64,000 nucleotides of DNA from Lachnospiraceae bacterium (GCA_017615545.1 JAFZZY010000008.1:1-64000), one strand, 5' to 3'; numbered from the stretch's first letter, positions 1-9,027 are shown. The notes: generated by a model from the sequence alone, not told the origin. Numbers and translations: made by a program.

Positions 1-1265
1 CTGTTAAAAAGGTTCCTGTAGGCCGTTGAATATCGGATCATCGTCTCCTGTTGAGACTTAGACAGTTCAGGAAAAAAATCCTGTATATCACCCGGCTCGA
101 CTTGTGATAAAAACGCCCTTCTCTTTGCTATCGCTTCTTCGCTCTCCATCTCGGGTAATAAATAGGCGGCTATTTCCGGATCCGTATAGCAGACTGAAAG
201 GATCTCCAGAGCAAGATCCTGATTTTCCGATTTTTGTGACACTCCATAACTCATATTCATATTAATGTAGCCTGCATAGCCATTCAAAGGCATTGCTGTA
301 AAACCTTCTTTCTCGATTCTGACATATTGCAATAGTACAAACATATTCTCGTCCGCAACCTGACTCAATGTCGGAACAACGAGTTTTCCGGTATGAAAAT
401 CTCCGGCTATTCTTTTTATCAGTTCTATGTCTTCGGGATTCATGGAAATATCAACAAAAGACTGTTCTTTCACGTCATATGGAACAGTTCTAAGAAATCG
501 CTTATATGGCAAAAGGCTTTCCAGCGTACTCATCTCGCCTAATACAATCACTTCATCAGCCGTATGATGAGCCGAATAAATATCCATCAGCATAGAGTAG
601 GAACCATCGAAATCACTAAATAGTTCAATATATCGGTCAGGGACATAAAGATATACAAATGGAGTAGACGCGATGGGACTGATCATAGGAGGAATCGCAT
701 ATATGTTCCCCTCAATCGTCGTATGGGACCATTCAAACGGAGAAAAAACCTCCTTTAATGGACGGCCTTTCTCGGATTCGAGATAATCCGAAAGCGAGAT
801 GTATTTTTCCCGGACGAAGTCAATCGCCTCAAAATAATCATCACTAAAACTACCGGTAAATAAGATATCCAACGGCGGATTATTGGCTTCATAATCCTCC
901 AACCATGGACGAATCATATCCGTATCATAAGCCCCGGTCGGAACGAACCGGATCTCGCAATCATATCCTTTTTCCAGCAACAACCGATTGATCTCCTTCT
1001 GTCCATCAGAATTAGGTGCTCCGTAAAAGCCCAGTTCCCACGTGATCTGTCTGCTTGCAGCATGCGTAGGCTCCGTTTGAATCGTCGTGGGTGGTATTTG
1101 CTCTGGTAGCGATACCTCGGTGAAACTCGGCGTCGTATCGGTTATCGAAGTCGTATAGGAAACAGTCGGATTATCACCCGTGGGATCGGGCTTTCCGTCA
1201 TTGCATCCTGTAATCCCCAAGATAAGCAGACTCACTATTATAGTATATATGACTTTTCTCAACAT
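1..1265 (-). CDS. Solute-binding lipoprotein, 3' end outside window
   Basis: Reading leftwards from an ATG at 1265, the frame stays open to the window edge, giving at least 421 residues. The ribosome site AGGGGAG lies 6 nt upstream. The N-terminus is a lipoprotein signal (hydrophobic stretch ending in the lipobox ITGC), followed by a Thr/Pro/Ser-rich linker of about 50 residues. The mature part (from about ITWELGFYGAPNSDG) looks like an extracellular solute-binding protein of an ABC importer: a short beta strand, a DILFTGSF segment in the hinge position, and an IYAIPPM motif typical of family-1 sugar-binding proteins. That family assignment is inference from motif feel only. The ligand is unknown and no permease gene is visible in the window. 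It could instead be a stand-alone sensor lipoprotein. Confidence 0.75.
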   Translation of the reverse strand, partial: MLRKVIYTIIVSLLILGITGCNDGKPDPTGDNPTVSYTTSITDTTPSFTEVSLPEQIPPTTIQTEPTHAASRQITWELGFYGAPNSDGQKEINRLLLEKGYDCEIRFVPTGAYDTDMIRPWLEDYEANNPPLDILFTGSFSDDYFEAIDFVREKYISLSDYLESEKGRPLKEVFSPFEWSHTTIEGNIYAIPPMISPIASTPFVYLYVPDRYIELFSDFDGSYSMLMDIYSAHHTADEVIVLGEMSTLESLLPYKRFLRTVPYDVKEQSFVDISMNPEDIELIKRIAGDFHTGKLVVPTLSQVADENMFVLLQYVRIEKEGFTAMPLNGYAGYINMNMSYGVSQKSENQDLALEILSVCYTDPEIAAYLLPEMESEEAIAKRRAFLSQVEPGDIQDFFPELSKSQQETMIRYSTAYRNLFN

Positions 1266-1395
1266 AATTCTCCCCTTGTAAAGGGCGGGATCAAACTATC
1301 TTGATCCCGCATGTCCTTTTAGATGGCACGCCAATGATACTAAATACAGAATAGCCTCTATTTTCTTCCATGTCAATACATTTTGATTGTTTTGT

Positions 1396-1428
1396 AAAAA
1401 AGGCGAACACTCATGATAAGTGTTCACC
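1396..1428 (-). terminator. Rho-independent terminator after the SDR gene
   Basis: On the minus strand, an 11-bp stem (AGGTGAACACT pairing with AGTGTTCGCCT, one wobble) closes a 6-7 nt loop and is followed by six T residues. It lies 28 nt past the SDR stop codon and would end the long larECB-containing transcript. Confidence 0.8.
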
Positions 1429-1455
1429 TCTGTATTTCAAGCTACTATCGATTTC

Positions 1456-2229
1456 TCACATCGATGTATATCCCCCATCAACGGGTAAGATGACTCCGGT
1501 GACGTAGGTGGATGCGGGGGCCGCCAAAAATACGGTCGCCGTGTCCAGTTCGCCTTCGTTGCCGTAACGTTCTACGGGGATGAAGGCTTTTGCGTTTGCC
1601 TGGAAGAAATCGCTATCCAGAGTTTCTTTCGTAAGCGGGGTGTAGAAATAGCCCGGGCAGATGCAGTTTACGGTGATGCCATATTTACCCCATTCGGCCG
1701 CCAGGGCGCGGGTCAGGTTTACCAGACCGCCTTTCGCCGCATGATACGGAGAACAGGGCGCGATCTTATTGCCCACCATGCCGTACATGGAGGAAATGTT
1801 GATCACGCGGCCATACTTCGCAGGGATCATGGCCTTCTTCGCAATGGCGCGTGCCATCTTGAAAGAACCGAACAGATCGATGTCGAACTCGTTTTGGAAC
1901 TGCTCGTCGGTGATGTCCTCAGCAGGAGCGACTGCGCCGGTTCCTGCGTTATTCACCAGGATGTCGATGCGGCCGAATTTCGCCAGCACTGCATCAACTA
2001 CAGCTTCCACATTTTGCGTGTCGGTGATGTCACATCGAAGCGCCAAGGTTTCGACACCGGTCTCTTTTGCAATGGCGGCTGCCACCTCGTCGATCAGGTT
2101 CTGACGACGTGCCACGCATACGACCGTCGCACCCTGGCGAGCTAAAGCATACGCCATCTGGACGCCCAGGCCGGTCGACGCGCCCGTGACGATCGCCACG
2201 TTTCCTTTCAGATCAAATACGTTACTCAT
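1456..2229 (-). CDS. Short-chain dehydrogenase/reductase (SDR)
   Basis: A 257-residue NAD(P)-dependent oxidoreductase of the classical SDR family. Visible motifs are the Rossmann TGASTGLG (residues 15-22), NNAG (93-96), catalytic Ser147, and Tyr162 with Lys166 in YHAAK. The end VTGVILPVDGGYTSM is the usual SDR C-terminus. The nearest well-known relatives are gluconate 5-dehydrogenase and 3-oxoacyl-ACP reductase types; the substrate cannot be read. I chose the ATG at 2229, which has AGGAG 7 nt upstream, over an in-frame start 16 codons earlier that lacks a ribosome site. It is the last gene of the run that begins with the peroxiredoxin, so it may act on the product of the neighbouring FAD enzyme (inference). 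Confidence 0.9.
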   Translation of the reverse strand: MSNVFDLKGNVAIVTGASTGLGVQMAYALARQGATVVCVARRQNLIDEVAAAIAKETGVETLALRCDITDTQNVEAVVDAVLAKFGRIDILVNNAGTGAVAPAEDITDEQFQNEFDIDLFGSFKMARAIAKKAMIPAKYGRVINISSMYGMVGNKIAPCSPYHAAKGGLVNLTRALAAEWGKYGITVNCICPGYFYTPLTKETLDSDFFQANAKAFIPVERYGNEGELDTATVFLAAPASTYVTGVILPVDGGYTSM

Positions 2230-2307
2230 ACCAATCTCCTTATATATACAGACTCTAGTCTGTTGATTACTATTCATATTCCCCTTTCGGGAAGATCACA
2301 AACGATC

Positions 2308-3975
2308 TCAGCCCGGAAGATCGCCCAGTGCGTGTCTGGCGGCGATCATGCCGAAAGTATAGCAGCGTCCGAGGGACAGACCCGTCTGATGGAAGGGATA
2401 GTCGGCGCCGCCGTAAAACGGGCCGCCGAGGTTGCCGACGCAGTACAGACCGGGGATCACCCGTCCGTCGGAATCCAGGGCCTGGCCGTTTTCATTGACC
2501 ACGATGCCCGAAACCTCCGCTGATACACGGATATGCTTCCGCGCGCCCCAGAACGGAGCTTTTTCGATCTTATGCATGTATTTCGCGGGCTTACCGAAGT
2601 CGGTGTCGCACCCCTGCTCGCACAGTTCGTTGTAGCGGTCAATGGCCTCCTTCATTTTCTCGAAAGGCAGGTCGAGTTCCGCCGCCAGCTGCTCCAGCGT
2701 GTCGCACCGATGCAGGTCGATCAGGTTCTTGAAAACGCCCTGGGGATTTTCAACTGCTCCCGGGATGAACTTCTGCATGACTGCGGGCGGCACCTTGCCG
2801 CTCACAAATTCGTCCGCAGGCCAGCTCATGTAGCTGTCATCGTAGATGGTGCAGTACCAACCCTTCGAGCCGGTCTCCTTATGCTCTTCATCGAGCATGG
2901 TGCCTTTGTAGGAAGGCTGGTATTTCAGGATATTGCCCATGTAGACGAAGCCCGTGTATTCGTTGGTAAAACGCTCGCCGTTCATGTTCAGGTACAGGAA
3001 CGGTTCCTCCCACATCAGGGCGGAATCGAAATCGTGCATCATCTTCGTGTGGCCCAGGTTCTCCATCTCGGCGCCGGCGCTCATGGCCAGGATGTGGCCG
3101 TCACCGGTCTTGCCGTACTGCTTTTTATCGAAGAGGTCGATATCCGGACACCAATGTTTTACCATCGGCGTGTTGTTCGTATAGTCGCCGGTCGCGAGGA
3201 TCACCGCCTTCGAGGCGTTGAAGCGTATGTATTTTCCGTCTTTATTCTTACCGATCACGCCGATGACCTTACCGTCCAGTGTGATCAGCTGCACCGCGGG
3301 TGTCGAGAAAAATGTCTCGAGATTCGGATGCTTTTCTTTCACATGATCCAAAATGTTTTTGAGAGCATTGCCCACGTTCAACGGCTTGGGACCTACCCAC
3401 GGAGCCCAGAAATAGCAGTGGTCGTCCCCGTATTCGTAACTGTTTTCGCGGTCTTTCCACGTACCCGTGAAGTCGCCGCTGGTGCTGATGAACGCGCAGA
3501 GTTTGTCGCCGTCGTTCAGGAGTTTCGCGCTTTCCGTGTTGCTGTCGACTTTGCTGCCGTCGCCGTACTCGGTCTCGGTCGTGAAGCCGCCGCGGTTCCA
3601 GAACCACATCATGGCTTCCTCAGAGTAGTCGGCGTAGGCACGGAGCTGCTTTACGTCCGCGCGCCAGTCGCACAGGCCGTTGGTGTGGTGGATCCATTTG
3701 GCGATGCCGGCCTCCGTGGAGCGGGATTTGATGATCGCGGATCCGCAGTTACCCTGCGATACGACAACAGCTTCTTTTTGAAGCAGGGCTGTCTTCGCGC
3801 CTAACTCGGCGGCCCAGCCGGCGGCGGGTACGCCCGCCGCTCCGGCACCGACCACTACGATGTCGTAATCCAGTACCATGTCCGGTACGATCTCACCCAA
3901 TTCACACACCGAGGCAGCCACCTCACTCCGGCTGACTCCTCTGGCTAACAGTTCTTTTTCGGTTTCTTCTCTCAT
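2308..3975 (-). CDS. FAD-dependent oxidoreductase, fumarate reductase flavoprotein family
   Basis: A 555-residue flavoprotein of the FAD_binding_2 type. The dinucleotide-binding motif GAGAAG is at residues 43-48, followed by an acidic/hydrophobic FAD fold. The C-terminal GLYCVGNLGG and the HQTGLSLGRC segment are the usual second FAD-contacting region. Relatives include fumarate and urocanate reductases and 3-ketosteroid dehydrogenases. No haem-binding CxxCH and no FMN-attachment domain is present, so electrons must come from elsewhere. About 35 residues precede the FAD motif, longer than usual. There is no Tat or Sec signal, so it is cytoplasmic. It sits 42 nt after larC and 78 nt before the SDR gene, suggesting a shared transcript and perhaps a shared pathway; the substrate is unknown. 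Confidence 0.85.
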   Translation of the reverse strand: MREETEKELLARGVSRSEVAASVCELGEIVPDMVLDYDIVVVGAGAAGVPAAGWAAELGAKTALLQKEAVVVSQGNCGSAIIKSRSTEAGIAKWIHHTNGLCDWRADVKQLRAYADYSEEAMMWFWNRGGFTTETEYGDGSKVDSNTESAKLLNDGDKLCAFISTSGDFTGTWKDRENSYEYGDDHCYFWAPWVGPKPLNVGNALKNILDHVKEKHPNLETFFSTPAVQLITLDGKVIGVIGKNKDGKYIRFNASKAVILATGDYTNNTPMVKHWCPDIDLFDKKQYGKTGDGHILAMSAGAEMENLGHTKMMHDFDSALMWEEPFLYLNMNGERFTNEYTGFVYMGNILKYQPSYKGTMLDEEHKETGSKGWYCTIYDDSYMSWPADEFVSGKVPPAVMQKFIPGAVENPQGVFKNLIDLHRCDTLEQLAAELDLPFEKMKEAIDRYNELCEQGCDTDFGKPAKYMHKIEKAPFWGARKHIRVSAEVSGIVVNENGQALDSDGRVIPGLYCVGNLGGPFYGGADYPFHQTGLSLGRCYTFGMIAARHALGDLPG

Positions 3976-4017
3976 TTTCCCATTCCTTCTTTACATTTTT
4001 TCAGGGATATCCCTGTC

Positions 4018-5358
4018 TTATCCTCGGATCTTCTCCTTTACCTCTTGCAGGCTCAGGCCGTGTTCCCTGGCCAGCCGCGCGACGTCCTCGTGCTCGGGCT
4101 TCTCGCGCTTCACGCCGAAGCCTTCGGACACCTTAAACCGCACCTCGCCGAGCGGCGTCTGCCGCTTCTCGATGCGGCGGTCCAGCATGTGCCGGTGGTA
4201 CCCGGTCTCGCGGATCCCGATCGTCGTCGTGTTCTTGAAGATCTGCTCAACCATGAAATCCTTCATCTGCGGGTCGCAAAGTACCGTGAGCAACAGCCCC
4301 GGGCGTCCCTTCTTCATGATCACGGGCGTGGCAAATGCTTCCCTGGCGCCCTGTTTGAGCAGTTCTTCGATGGCGTAGCCCATCTCCTCGCCGGTCATGT
4401 CGTCCACATTGCAAGACAAGCCGACAACTTCATAACCGGGCTCTTCGAACCCCGCCGTTTCGTTTAACAGTTCCTCGGGCACGGCGTCCCAAGCCTTTGC
4501 TTTTGCGCCCTCGCCGAGTATAGCGCGCACGCAGTTCGCCGCCTCCGGAAAGTCTTTCTTTCCGCAACCGTAGCCGACGCGCTCCGACACGATCGCCACG
4601 TCCTCGCAGGAAAATGTATCCACAAACCGGCGCAGGAGCGCTGCTCCGGTCGGCGTGCATAATTCGCCATTAACACGTCCTTGATAGTACGGAACGCCTT
4701 CTAGCAGATAGGCGGTCGCAGGCGCAGGCACCGGCATGATCCCGTGCGCACAATGCACGTGACCGCTGCCGACGTGCACGGGTGTCGCCACCACCTGCTC
4801 CGGCTTCAGTTTATTCATCAGCAGGCAGACCGCCGCGATATCCGCGATCGCGTCCATCATGCCGACCTCGTGGAAATGCACTTCACTCACTTCCTTACCA
4901 TGCGCGCGGCTCTCCGCCTTTGCGATGTCCTCGTACACGGCGATCACATCCGCTTTTACCTCTTCCGGCAAATGCAGGCCGGCCACGATATTACGGATCC
5001 CCGCCATGGACACGTGCACATGGTGGTGATGGTTCTCATGTTCGTGCTCATGCTCGCGGTGATGATGCTCATGATGGATCTCATCCTCGAACTCATGGTG
5101 ATGCTCGTGTTCGTGGTGATGGTGTTCATGCACATCCACACTTTCTTCTTTCTCACCGTTCACGCGCACAGTCATGTGCGTCCCGGCGATGCCGCAGCGG
5201 GTAACACGCTCCGCGCTCACCGTAACGCCAGGCACCCCGATCGCGTTCAGTTCGGCAAGTACTTCCTCTCTCTGCTCTTCCGGAAACAGTTCCAGGAGAG
5301 CTGCGGTCAGCATATCGCCCGCAGCTCCCATTTGCAGATCCAGCATTAATGTCTTCAT
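4018..5358 (-). CDS. larC: Nickel-pincer cofactor biosynthesis protein LarC
   Basis: LarC (DUF111 family) is the CTP-dependent cyclometallase that inserts nickel into the thiolated pyridinium nucleotide to finish the nickel-pincer cofactor. The protein begins with MLDLQMGAAGDM, the signature N-terminus of the family, and contains HFHEVGMMDAIADI and the C-terminal domain from about residue 300 (CNVDDMTGEEMGYA). Unlike Lactobacillus plantarum, where larC needs a programmed frameshift, this is one continuous 446-residue frame. Residues 77-115 form an exceptional histidine tract (22 His in 39 residues, with Glu/Asp), a probable nickel store or loading arm (inference). larB follows the expected order 15 nt upstream. 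Confidence 0.93.
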   Translation of the reverse strand: MKTLMLDLQMGAAGDMLTAALLELFPEEQREEVLAELNAIGVPGVTVSAERVTRCGIAGTHMTVRVNGEKEESVDVHEHHHHEHEHHHEFEDEIHHEHHHREHEHEHENHHHHVHVSMAGIRNIVAGLHLPEEVKADVIAVYEDIAKAESRAHGKEVSEVHFHEVGMMDAIADIAAVCLLMNKLKPEQVVATPVHVGSGHVHCAHGIMPVPAPATAYLLEGVPYYQGRVNGELCTPTGAALLRRFVDTFSCEDVAIVSERVGYGCGKKDFPEAANCVRAILGEGAKAKAWDAVPEELLNETAGFEEPGYEVVGLSCNVDDMTGEEMGYAIEELLKQGAREAFATPVIMKKGRPGLLLTVLCDPQMKDFMVEQIFKNTTTIGIRETGYHRHMLDRRIEKRQTPLGEVRFKVSEGFGVKREKPEHEDVARLAREHGLSLQEVKEKIRG

Positions 5359-5373
5359 TCGTACCTCCCCGCT

Positions 5374-6084
5374 CTATTCGGGGCGCTTAAGCCCCACATG
5401 GTTGATCGCGCTCGCCTGATAGCCCGCGCCGAAACCGTTGTCGATGTTCACCACCGACACCCCGCTCGCGCAGGAATTCAGCATGGACAGAAGCGCGGAC
5501 AATCCCTCAAAATTCGCTCCATAACCGACACTCGTCGGCACCGCGATGACAGGCGCAGAAACCAGGCCGCCGACCACGCTGGCCAGAGCCCCCTCCATAC
5601 CCGCGATCACGATGATCACGCTCGCCGCCTGCAGATCGGCCTTACGGGCCAGCAGACGGTCTAAACCGGCCACACCCACATCGTAGATGCGCTGCACGGC
5701 ATTGCCCAGAAATTCGGCCGTTACCGCCGCCTCTTCCGCCACCGGGATGTCGCTGGTCCCCGCAGTCACGACTGCGATGGTCCCGTGTCCCGACACGGGC
5801 AATGTACCGCCGAAAACCGCAGTCTTCGGCACCGCATGATACGCCCAGAAAGCCGCCTCCGTCTCCGAAAGCATCCGGCGTACCTGAGCTTCTTTTTCAA
5901 CGTCCAGACGGCTGACCAGGATGTTCTCCTGACCATTCTCGCGCAGCATCCGCAGGATGCCGCAGATCTGCTCCGCTGTCTTGCCGGCGCCGTAGATCAC
6001 CTCTCCGACGCCGCAGCGTCTGAGCCGGTCCGGGTCCGCAACCGCGTAAGCCGGCTCAGTAGTTCTTTTCATTTCATCCTTCAT
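5374..6084 (-). CDS. larB: Nickel-pincer cofactor biosynthesis protein LarB
   Basis: LarB is a carboxylase/hydrolase that carboxylates C5 of the pyridinium ring of nicotinic acid adenine dinucleotide and cleaves it, giving the precursor for LarE. The 236-residue protein has the family layout: a variable N-terminal half (residues 1-100) and a PurE-like AIRC domain with AGTSDIPVAEEA (about 108-119), GMEGALASVVGGLV and PVIAVPTSVGYG. The C-terminal NIDNGFGAGY is also typical. It is followed by larC after 15 nt. The start used is ATG 6084; an in-frame Met four codons on is an alternative. Confidence 0.93.
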   Translation of the reverse strand: MKDEMKRTTEPAYAVADPDRLRRCGVGEVIYGAGKTAEQICGILRMLRENGQENILVSRLDVEKEAQVRRMLSETEAAFWAYHAVPKTAVFGGTLPVSGHGTIAVVTAGTSDIPVAEEAAVTAEFLGNAVQRIYDVGVAGLDRLLARKADLQAASVIIVIAGMEGALASVVGGLVSAPVIAVPTSVGYGANFEGLSALLSMLNSCASGVSVVNIDNGFGAGYQASAINHVGLKRPE

Positions 6085-6108
6085 ACGTTCATCCTGCTCC
6101 GGCGAAAC

Positions 6109-6420
6109 TTACTTCTTTGCAAGTTTTTTGCGGACCACGCCGGCCGGATCTTTTGCCAAAAGGTAAACGATCCAGATCACACATGCAAGTGCTATGACTG
6201 AAAAGCCTAAAAAAGTGTCATTGATCATATCGTCGACTGCGGGTGTAAAATAGTTCGCGCCATCCTCGATATACTCGGCGATCGCGTCGACCATCCACAT
6301 CAACGATGCACCCCAGAACATCCAGCACAAAACGCCGACCTTCAGTTCGCGGGCTTTTTCCGAAGAATACCAGATCAGGGTCGAGAAAACAGCTGCCAAT
6401 ACAGTGATCAATAATGTCAT
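6109..6420 (-). CDS. Small two-helix membrane protein in the lar operon
   Basis: A 103-residue protein I do not recognise. It has a hydrophobic segment at the N-terminus (TLLITVLAAVFSTLIWY), a middle amphipathic part with an Asp/Glu-rich stretch (AIAEYIEDGANYF), a second helix (FSVIALACVIWIVYLLA) and a basic tail ending KKLAKK. It lies 24 nt upstream of larB and 12 nt downstream of another small membrane protein, inside the nickel-pincer gene run. A role in nickel or substrate traffic is possible but is only guilt by association. No metal-binding motif is visible. Confidence 0.75.
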   Translation of the reverse strand: MTLLITVLAAVFSTLIWYSSEKARELKVGVLCWMFWGASLMWMVDAIAEYIEDGANYFTPAVDDMINDTFLGFSVIALACVIWIVYLLAKDPAGVVRKKLAKK

Positions 6421-6432
6421 ACTCGTACCCTC

Positions 6433-6795
6433 CTAGTTCTTCTGTAATTCAGGTGTTGTCTTCTCCAGGTGCGAAGCGACCAGGACCATGGCGATCCACA
6501 CCAAGGTGATCAGCGCAGCCATGCCGACGCCGACCGTTCCCATCTCGTGCAACATCTCCGCCGTGTCCTCGGAGTTCTCCATTGCCGTCAGGAACGGAAA
6601 CCACAGAACGACCTCTCCGTGCCATACATGCTCGAATGCGAGCAGCACCGAACCGCCAATGAGCAGGTTGCTCAGCCAGTTCAGGTGGCGGATGAACGGG
6701 CTCTTCGCCTCGCTCTTCTCCACGGAATTTCCGGTTGCCTTCTCGACGATCTTCGTTACGACCGCCTCACCTGCAGGTACTACAAAACAAGCCAT
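6433..6795 (-). CDS. Small membrane protein between larE and larB
   Basis: A 120-residue protein of unknown function. Residues 1-40 are soluble and basic, then come a helix around LNWLSNLLIGGSVLLAFEH, a loop with WHGEVVLWFPF and several acidic residues, and a second helix (GMAALITLVWIAMVLVAS). Three His residues lie close to membrane segments (HLNW, FEHVWH). It forms a pair with the 103-residue membrane protein 12 nt downstream, and the two probably work as a complex (inference). The pair separates larE from larB, an order I do not know from described lar operons. Confidence 0.75.
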   Translation of the reverse strand: MACFVVPAGEAVVTKIVEKATGNSVEKSEAKSPFIRHLNWLSNLLIGGSVLLAFEHVWHGEVVLWFPFLTAMENSEDTAEMLHEMGTVGVGMAALITLVWIAMVLVASHLEKTTPELQKN

Positions 6796-6835
6796 AATAA
6801 AACCTCCAATGCATTATTTTATATCATTACCGAAG

Positions 6836-7663
6836 TCAGCCGCGTTCCCTAAGCGTTTCGTTCATGCTGCCCGTGCGGTAGCCCGCCAGATCCAGCGTCA
6901 CGTACGCATAGCCCAACGCTTTTAACTTCGAGTAGATCTCGTTTCTGAATGCTTCCGAGGAAAATGCTTCCATCTCCCCGGGAGCGACCTCGATGCGCGC
7001 GAGGTTTTGGTGCACCCGCACGCGAAACTGTGTAAACCCGGCCTGCGCCAAAATTTCTTCCGCCGCCTCCACGCGTTTTAAGCCCTCTGCGGTGATCCTC
7101 TCACCGTAAGCAAAACGTGTTGCCAGGCACGCAAAGGACGGCAGGTTCGCCGTCGTAAGGCCCAGATTTCGGGATGCCTCCCGGATCTCTGCCTTCGTCA
7201 GTCCCGCCTCCAAAAGCGGGCTCGTGATGCGCGGCCGCATCTCTTCCAGGGCCTTCAGCCCCGGCCGGTAGTCCGAAATGTCATCTGCATTCGTCCCTTC
7301 GACCATCACGGGATAGCCGGCTACGGCAGCCGCATCGGTCATGGCTCCCATCAACTGCTTCTTGCAGTGGTAGCAGCGGTCCGGCGGGTTCTCGTAGAAT
7401 TCGGGAAGTTCCAGTTCCCGCGTCTCCACGAAGATCTGCCGGATCTGCTCGGCCTCGCAAAACGCGCTCGCGCGCTGCATTTCCCGCGCGGAAAATGCGG
7501 GCGACACCGCCGTCACTGCGACGCAGTCCTCACCCAGGATATCGTGGGCGACCTTCAGCAAAAACGTGCTGTCGACGCCGCCCGAAAAGCAGATCGCCAG
7601 GCGCTTATGATCCCTCAGGATCTCCTTCAGCCGCGCCAGACGAGCTTCCATTGTTTCATTCAT
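6836..7663 (-). CDS. larE: Pyridinium-nucleotide sulfur transferase LarE
   Basis: LarE adenylates the carboxylates of the LarB product and replaces them with thiocarboxylates. The 275-residue protein has the PP-loop SGGVDS (residues 27-32) and the family motif GTNADD (123-128). Three cysteines are placed at C97 and C100 (DRCYHCKK) and C179 (SFACLATRF). The L. plantarum enzyme has only the last one, which is destroyed in each turnover. A three-cysteine arrangement is known from LarE forms that bind a [4Fe-4S] cluster and use an added sulfur. This protein is therefore predicted to be the cluster type rather than the sacrificial type (inference). The start overlaps the stop of the upstream gene by 4 nt. 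Confidence 0.93.
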   Translation of the reverse strand: MNETMEARLARLKEILRDHKRLAICFSGGVDSTFLLKVAHDILGEDCVAVTAVSPAFSAREMQRASAFCEAEQIRQIFVETRELELPEFYENPPDRCYHCKKQLMGAMTDAAAVAGYPVMVEGTNADDISDYRPGLKALEEMRPRITSPLLEAGLTKAEIREASRNLGLTTANLPSFACLATRFAYGERITAEGLKRVEAAEEILAQAGFTQFRVRVHQNLARIEVAPGEMEAFSSEAFRNEIYSKLKALGYAYVTLDLAGYRTGSMNETLRERG

Positions 7664-8112
7664 TCGTTCCCCCCGATCGACGCTTCCGTCGTTTCTTCGG
7701 TCGCAGCTTCCGTTTCGATCGCATCTTCGGTCCCATCAACTTCGCTCGTTGCAACAATGGCCGAAGCATCGATGCCGAAATAGCCGAACAACGCCGAATC
7801 GGTACTGGTCAGTCCGACCAACACGAACGCCGCAGAAAATGTGCTCAGGAGCATGCGACGCATACGTTTTTTTCGTTTCTTGGCTTTCGCCTCTAAGTAA
7901 ATATCGATCTCCGACTGCTCGGTCGGATGCCCCTGTTCAACATTGAACTCATCCCTGCGGATGTCCGGGGCGGGTAGTTTCGCCACCTCGTCCGGGAGAG
8001 CGGTCACCACTTCTTTCTCCGGAGTTCCCACACCCAGTGAGTGCTCCGGCGGCAGCCATGAGCGATATTCATCCGGCGTACTCTCGCGCCGTTTATACCT
8101 CTCATTCTTCAT
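7660..8112 (-). CDS. Single-pass membrane protein of unknown function
   Basis: A 150-residue protein. The first 85 residues are hydrophilic and probably cytoplasmic. A strongly basic block (AKAKKRKKRMRRM) precedes one transmembrane helix (LLSTFSAAFVLVGLTSTDSALFGYF), and the last 40 residues are acidic and Thr/Glu-rich, as in extracellular tails. The basic-in topology makes this a type II membrane protein. Its stop overlaps the larE start by 4 nt (ATGA), suggesting translational coupling. I know no family for it. Confidence 0.75.
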   Translation of the reverse strand: MKNERYKRRESTPDEYRSWLPPEHSLGVGTPEKEVVTALPDEVAKLPAPDIRRDEFNVEQGHPTEQSEIDIYLEAKAKKRKKRMRRMLLSTFSAAFVLVGLTSTDSALFGYFGIDASAIVATSEVDGTEDAIETEAATEETTEASIGGNE

Positions 8113-8123
8113 AGGCAGCGCTC

Positions 8124-9017
8124 CTATTTATCCGAATGTACATCCAACTGCGGGAACGGACACTCTACGCCGAGTTCACGGAATCCCAACAGGACGTCGT
8201 GGTTCAGGATGCGGCATACCGCATAGATGTCCGCCTCTTCCACGTCCGCGATGAACTTCAGCATTACAGCGCTTTCGGCCAATGCAGACACACCCAGATA
8301 GACCGGAATCGCTTTCATCTTATCGGTGTGCTCGTTGTAGATCTTCTCGCACAGGGCGGGGATCTGGCTCTCGAGCTTTAACAGATCCGTCGAATACGGG
8401 ATCGCGATCTCGCAGAACGCGCGGGACACGCGGTCGGAACGATTCAGGATGTTCTTCATCATGGAGTTGTTGATGATCTTGATGTTGCCGCCCGGATCGG
8501 TGATGCAGGTGGTGCGGATGCCGATCGATGTGACCGTACCTCGGAAACCGCCGACCTCCAGGATGTCACCCACATTGTACTGGTTCTCCAGCATCATGAA
8601 GAGGCCGGTGATCATATCTTCGATCAGGCTCTCTGCCGAGAAGCCGACGATCAACGCCACAACGCTCACCGTCGCAACGATACCGGTTACATTGACCCCA
8701 CAGAAAACCAGGATACCACAGACGACCACGATCGCAGTCACATACTTCAAAAGACTTCCCGCGAGCGAAAACAACGTCAGCGCCCGATGGTTCTTCGGTT
8801 TGAACAACCCCATGATAAACAGGATGAGGTTTTCCACAAAAATACAGGCCGCAGTAAACGCTACGATCTTGATCAATACAACGCAAAAGTCTTTAAACGA
8901 CTCCCACTCTTTCTGACCCAGGTTCTCGCTAAAGATACCGATCAGGAGCAGGGCTCCCAACAGGATCGCCGACACGATGATCGCGACCAGTCGTTTCTTT
9001 TGTTTCAATTTCTCCAT
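8124..9017 (-). CDS. MscS-family mechanosensitive channel
   Basis: A 297-residue small-conductance mechanosensitive channel protein. Three membrane helices are seen (about 9-30, 42-70, 85-110). The pore helix region ATVSVVALIVGFSAESLIEDM leads into the beta domain with NQYNVGDILEVGGFRGTV and IKIINNSMMKNI, classical MscS signatures. The C-terminal alpha/beta domain is complete. It protects against osmotic downshock. It lies 11 nt before the next gene of the run; a functional link to nickel-pincer synthesis is not apparent. Confidence 0.9.
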   Translation of the reverse strand: MEKLKQKKRLVAIIVSAILLGALLLIGIFSENLGQKEWESFKDFCVVLIKIVAFTAACIFVENLILFIMGLFKPKNHRALTLFSLAGSLLKYVTAIVVVCGILVFCGVNVTGIVATVSVVALIVGFSAESLIEDMITGLFMMLENQYNVGDILEVGGFRGTVTSIGIRTTCITDPGGNIKIINNSMMKNILNRSDRVSRAFCEIAIPYSTDLLKLESQIPALCEKIYNEHTDKMKAIPVYLGVSALAESAVMLKFIADVEEADIYAVCRILNHDVLLGFRELGVECPFPQLDVHSDK

Positions 9018-9027
9018 TTTCTTACCC

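Noticed and set aside
2533..3804. Plus-strand open frame of 423 codons
   Set aside because: Antisense of the FAD oxidoreductase gene; no homology-like motifs.
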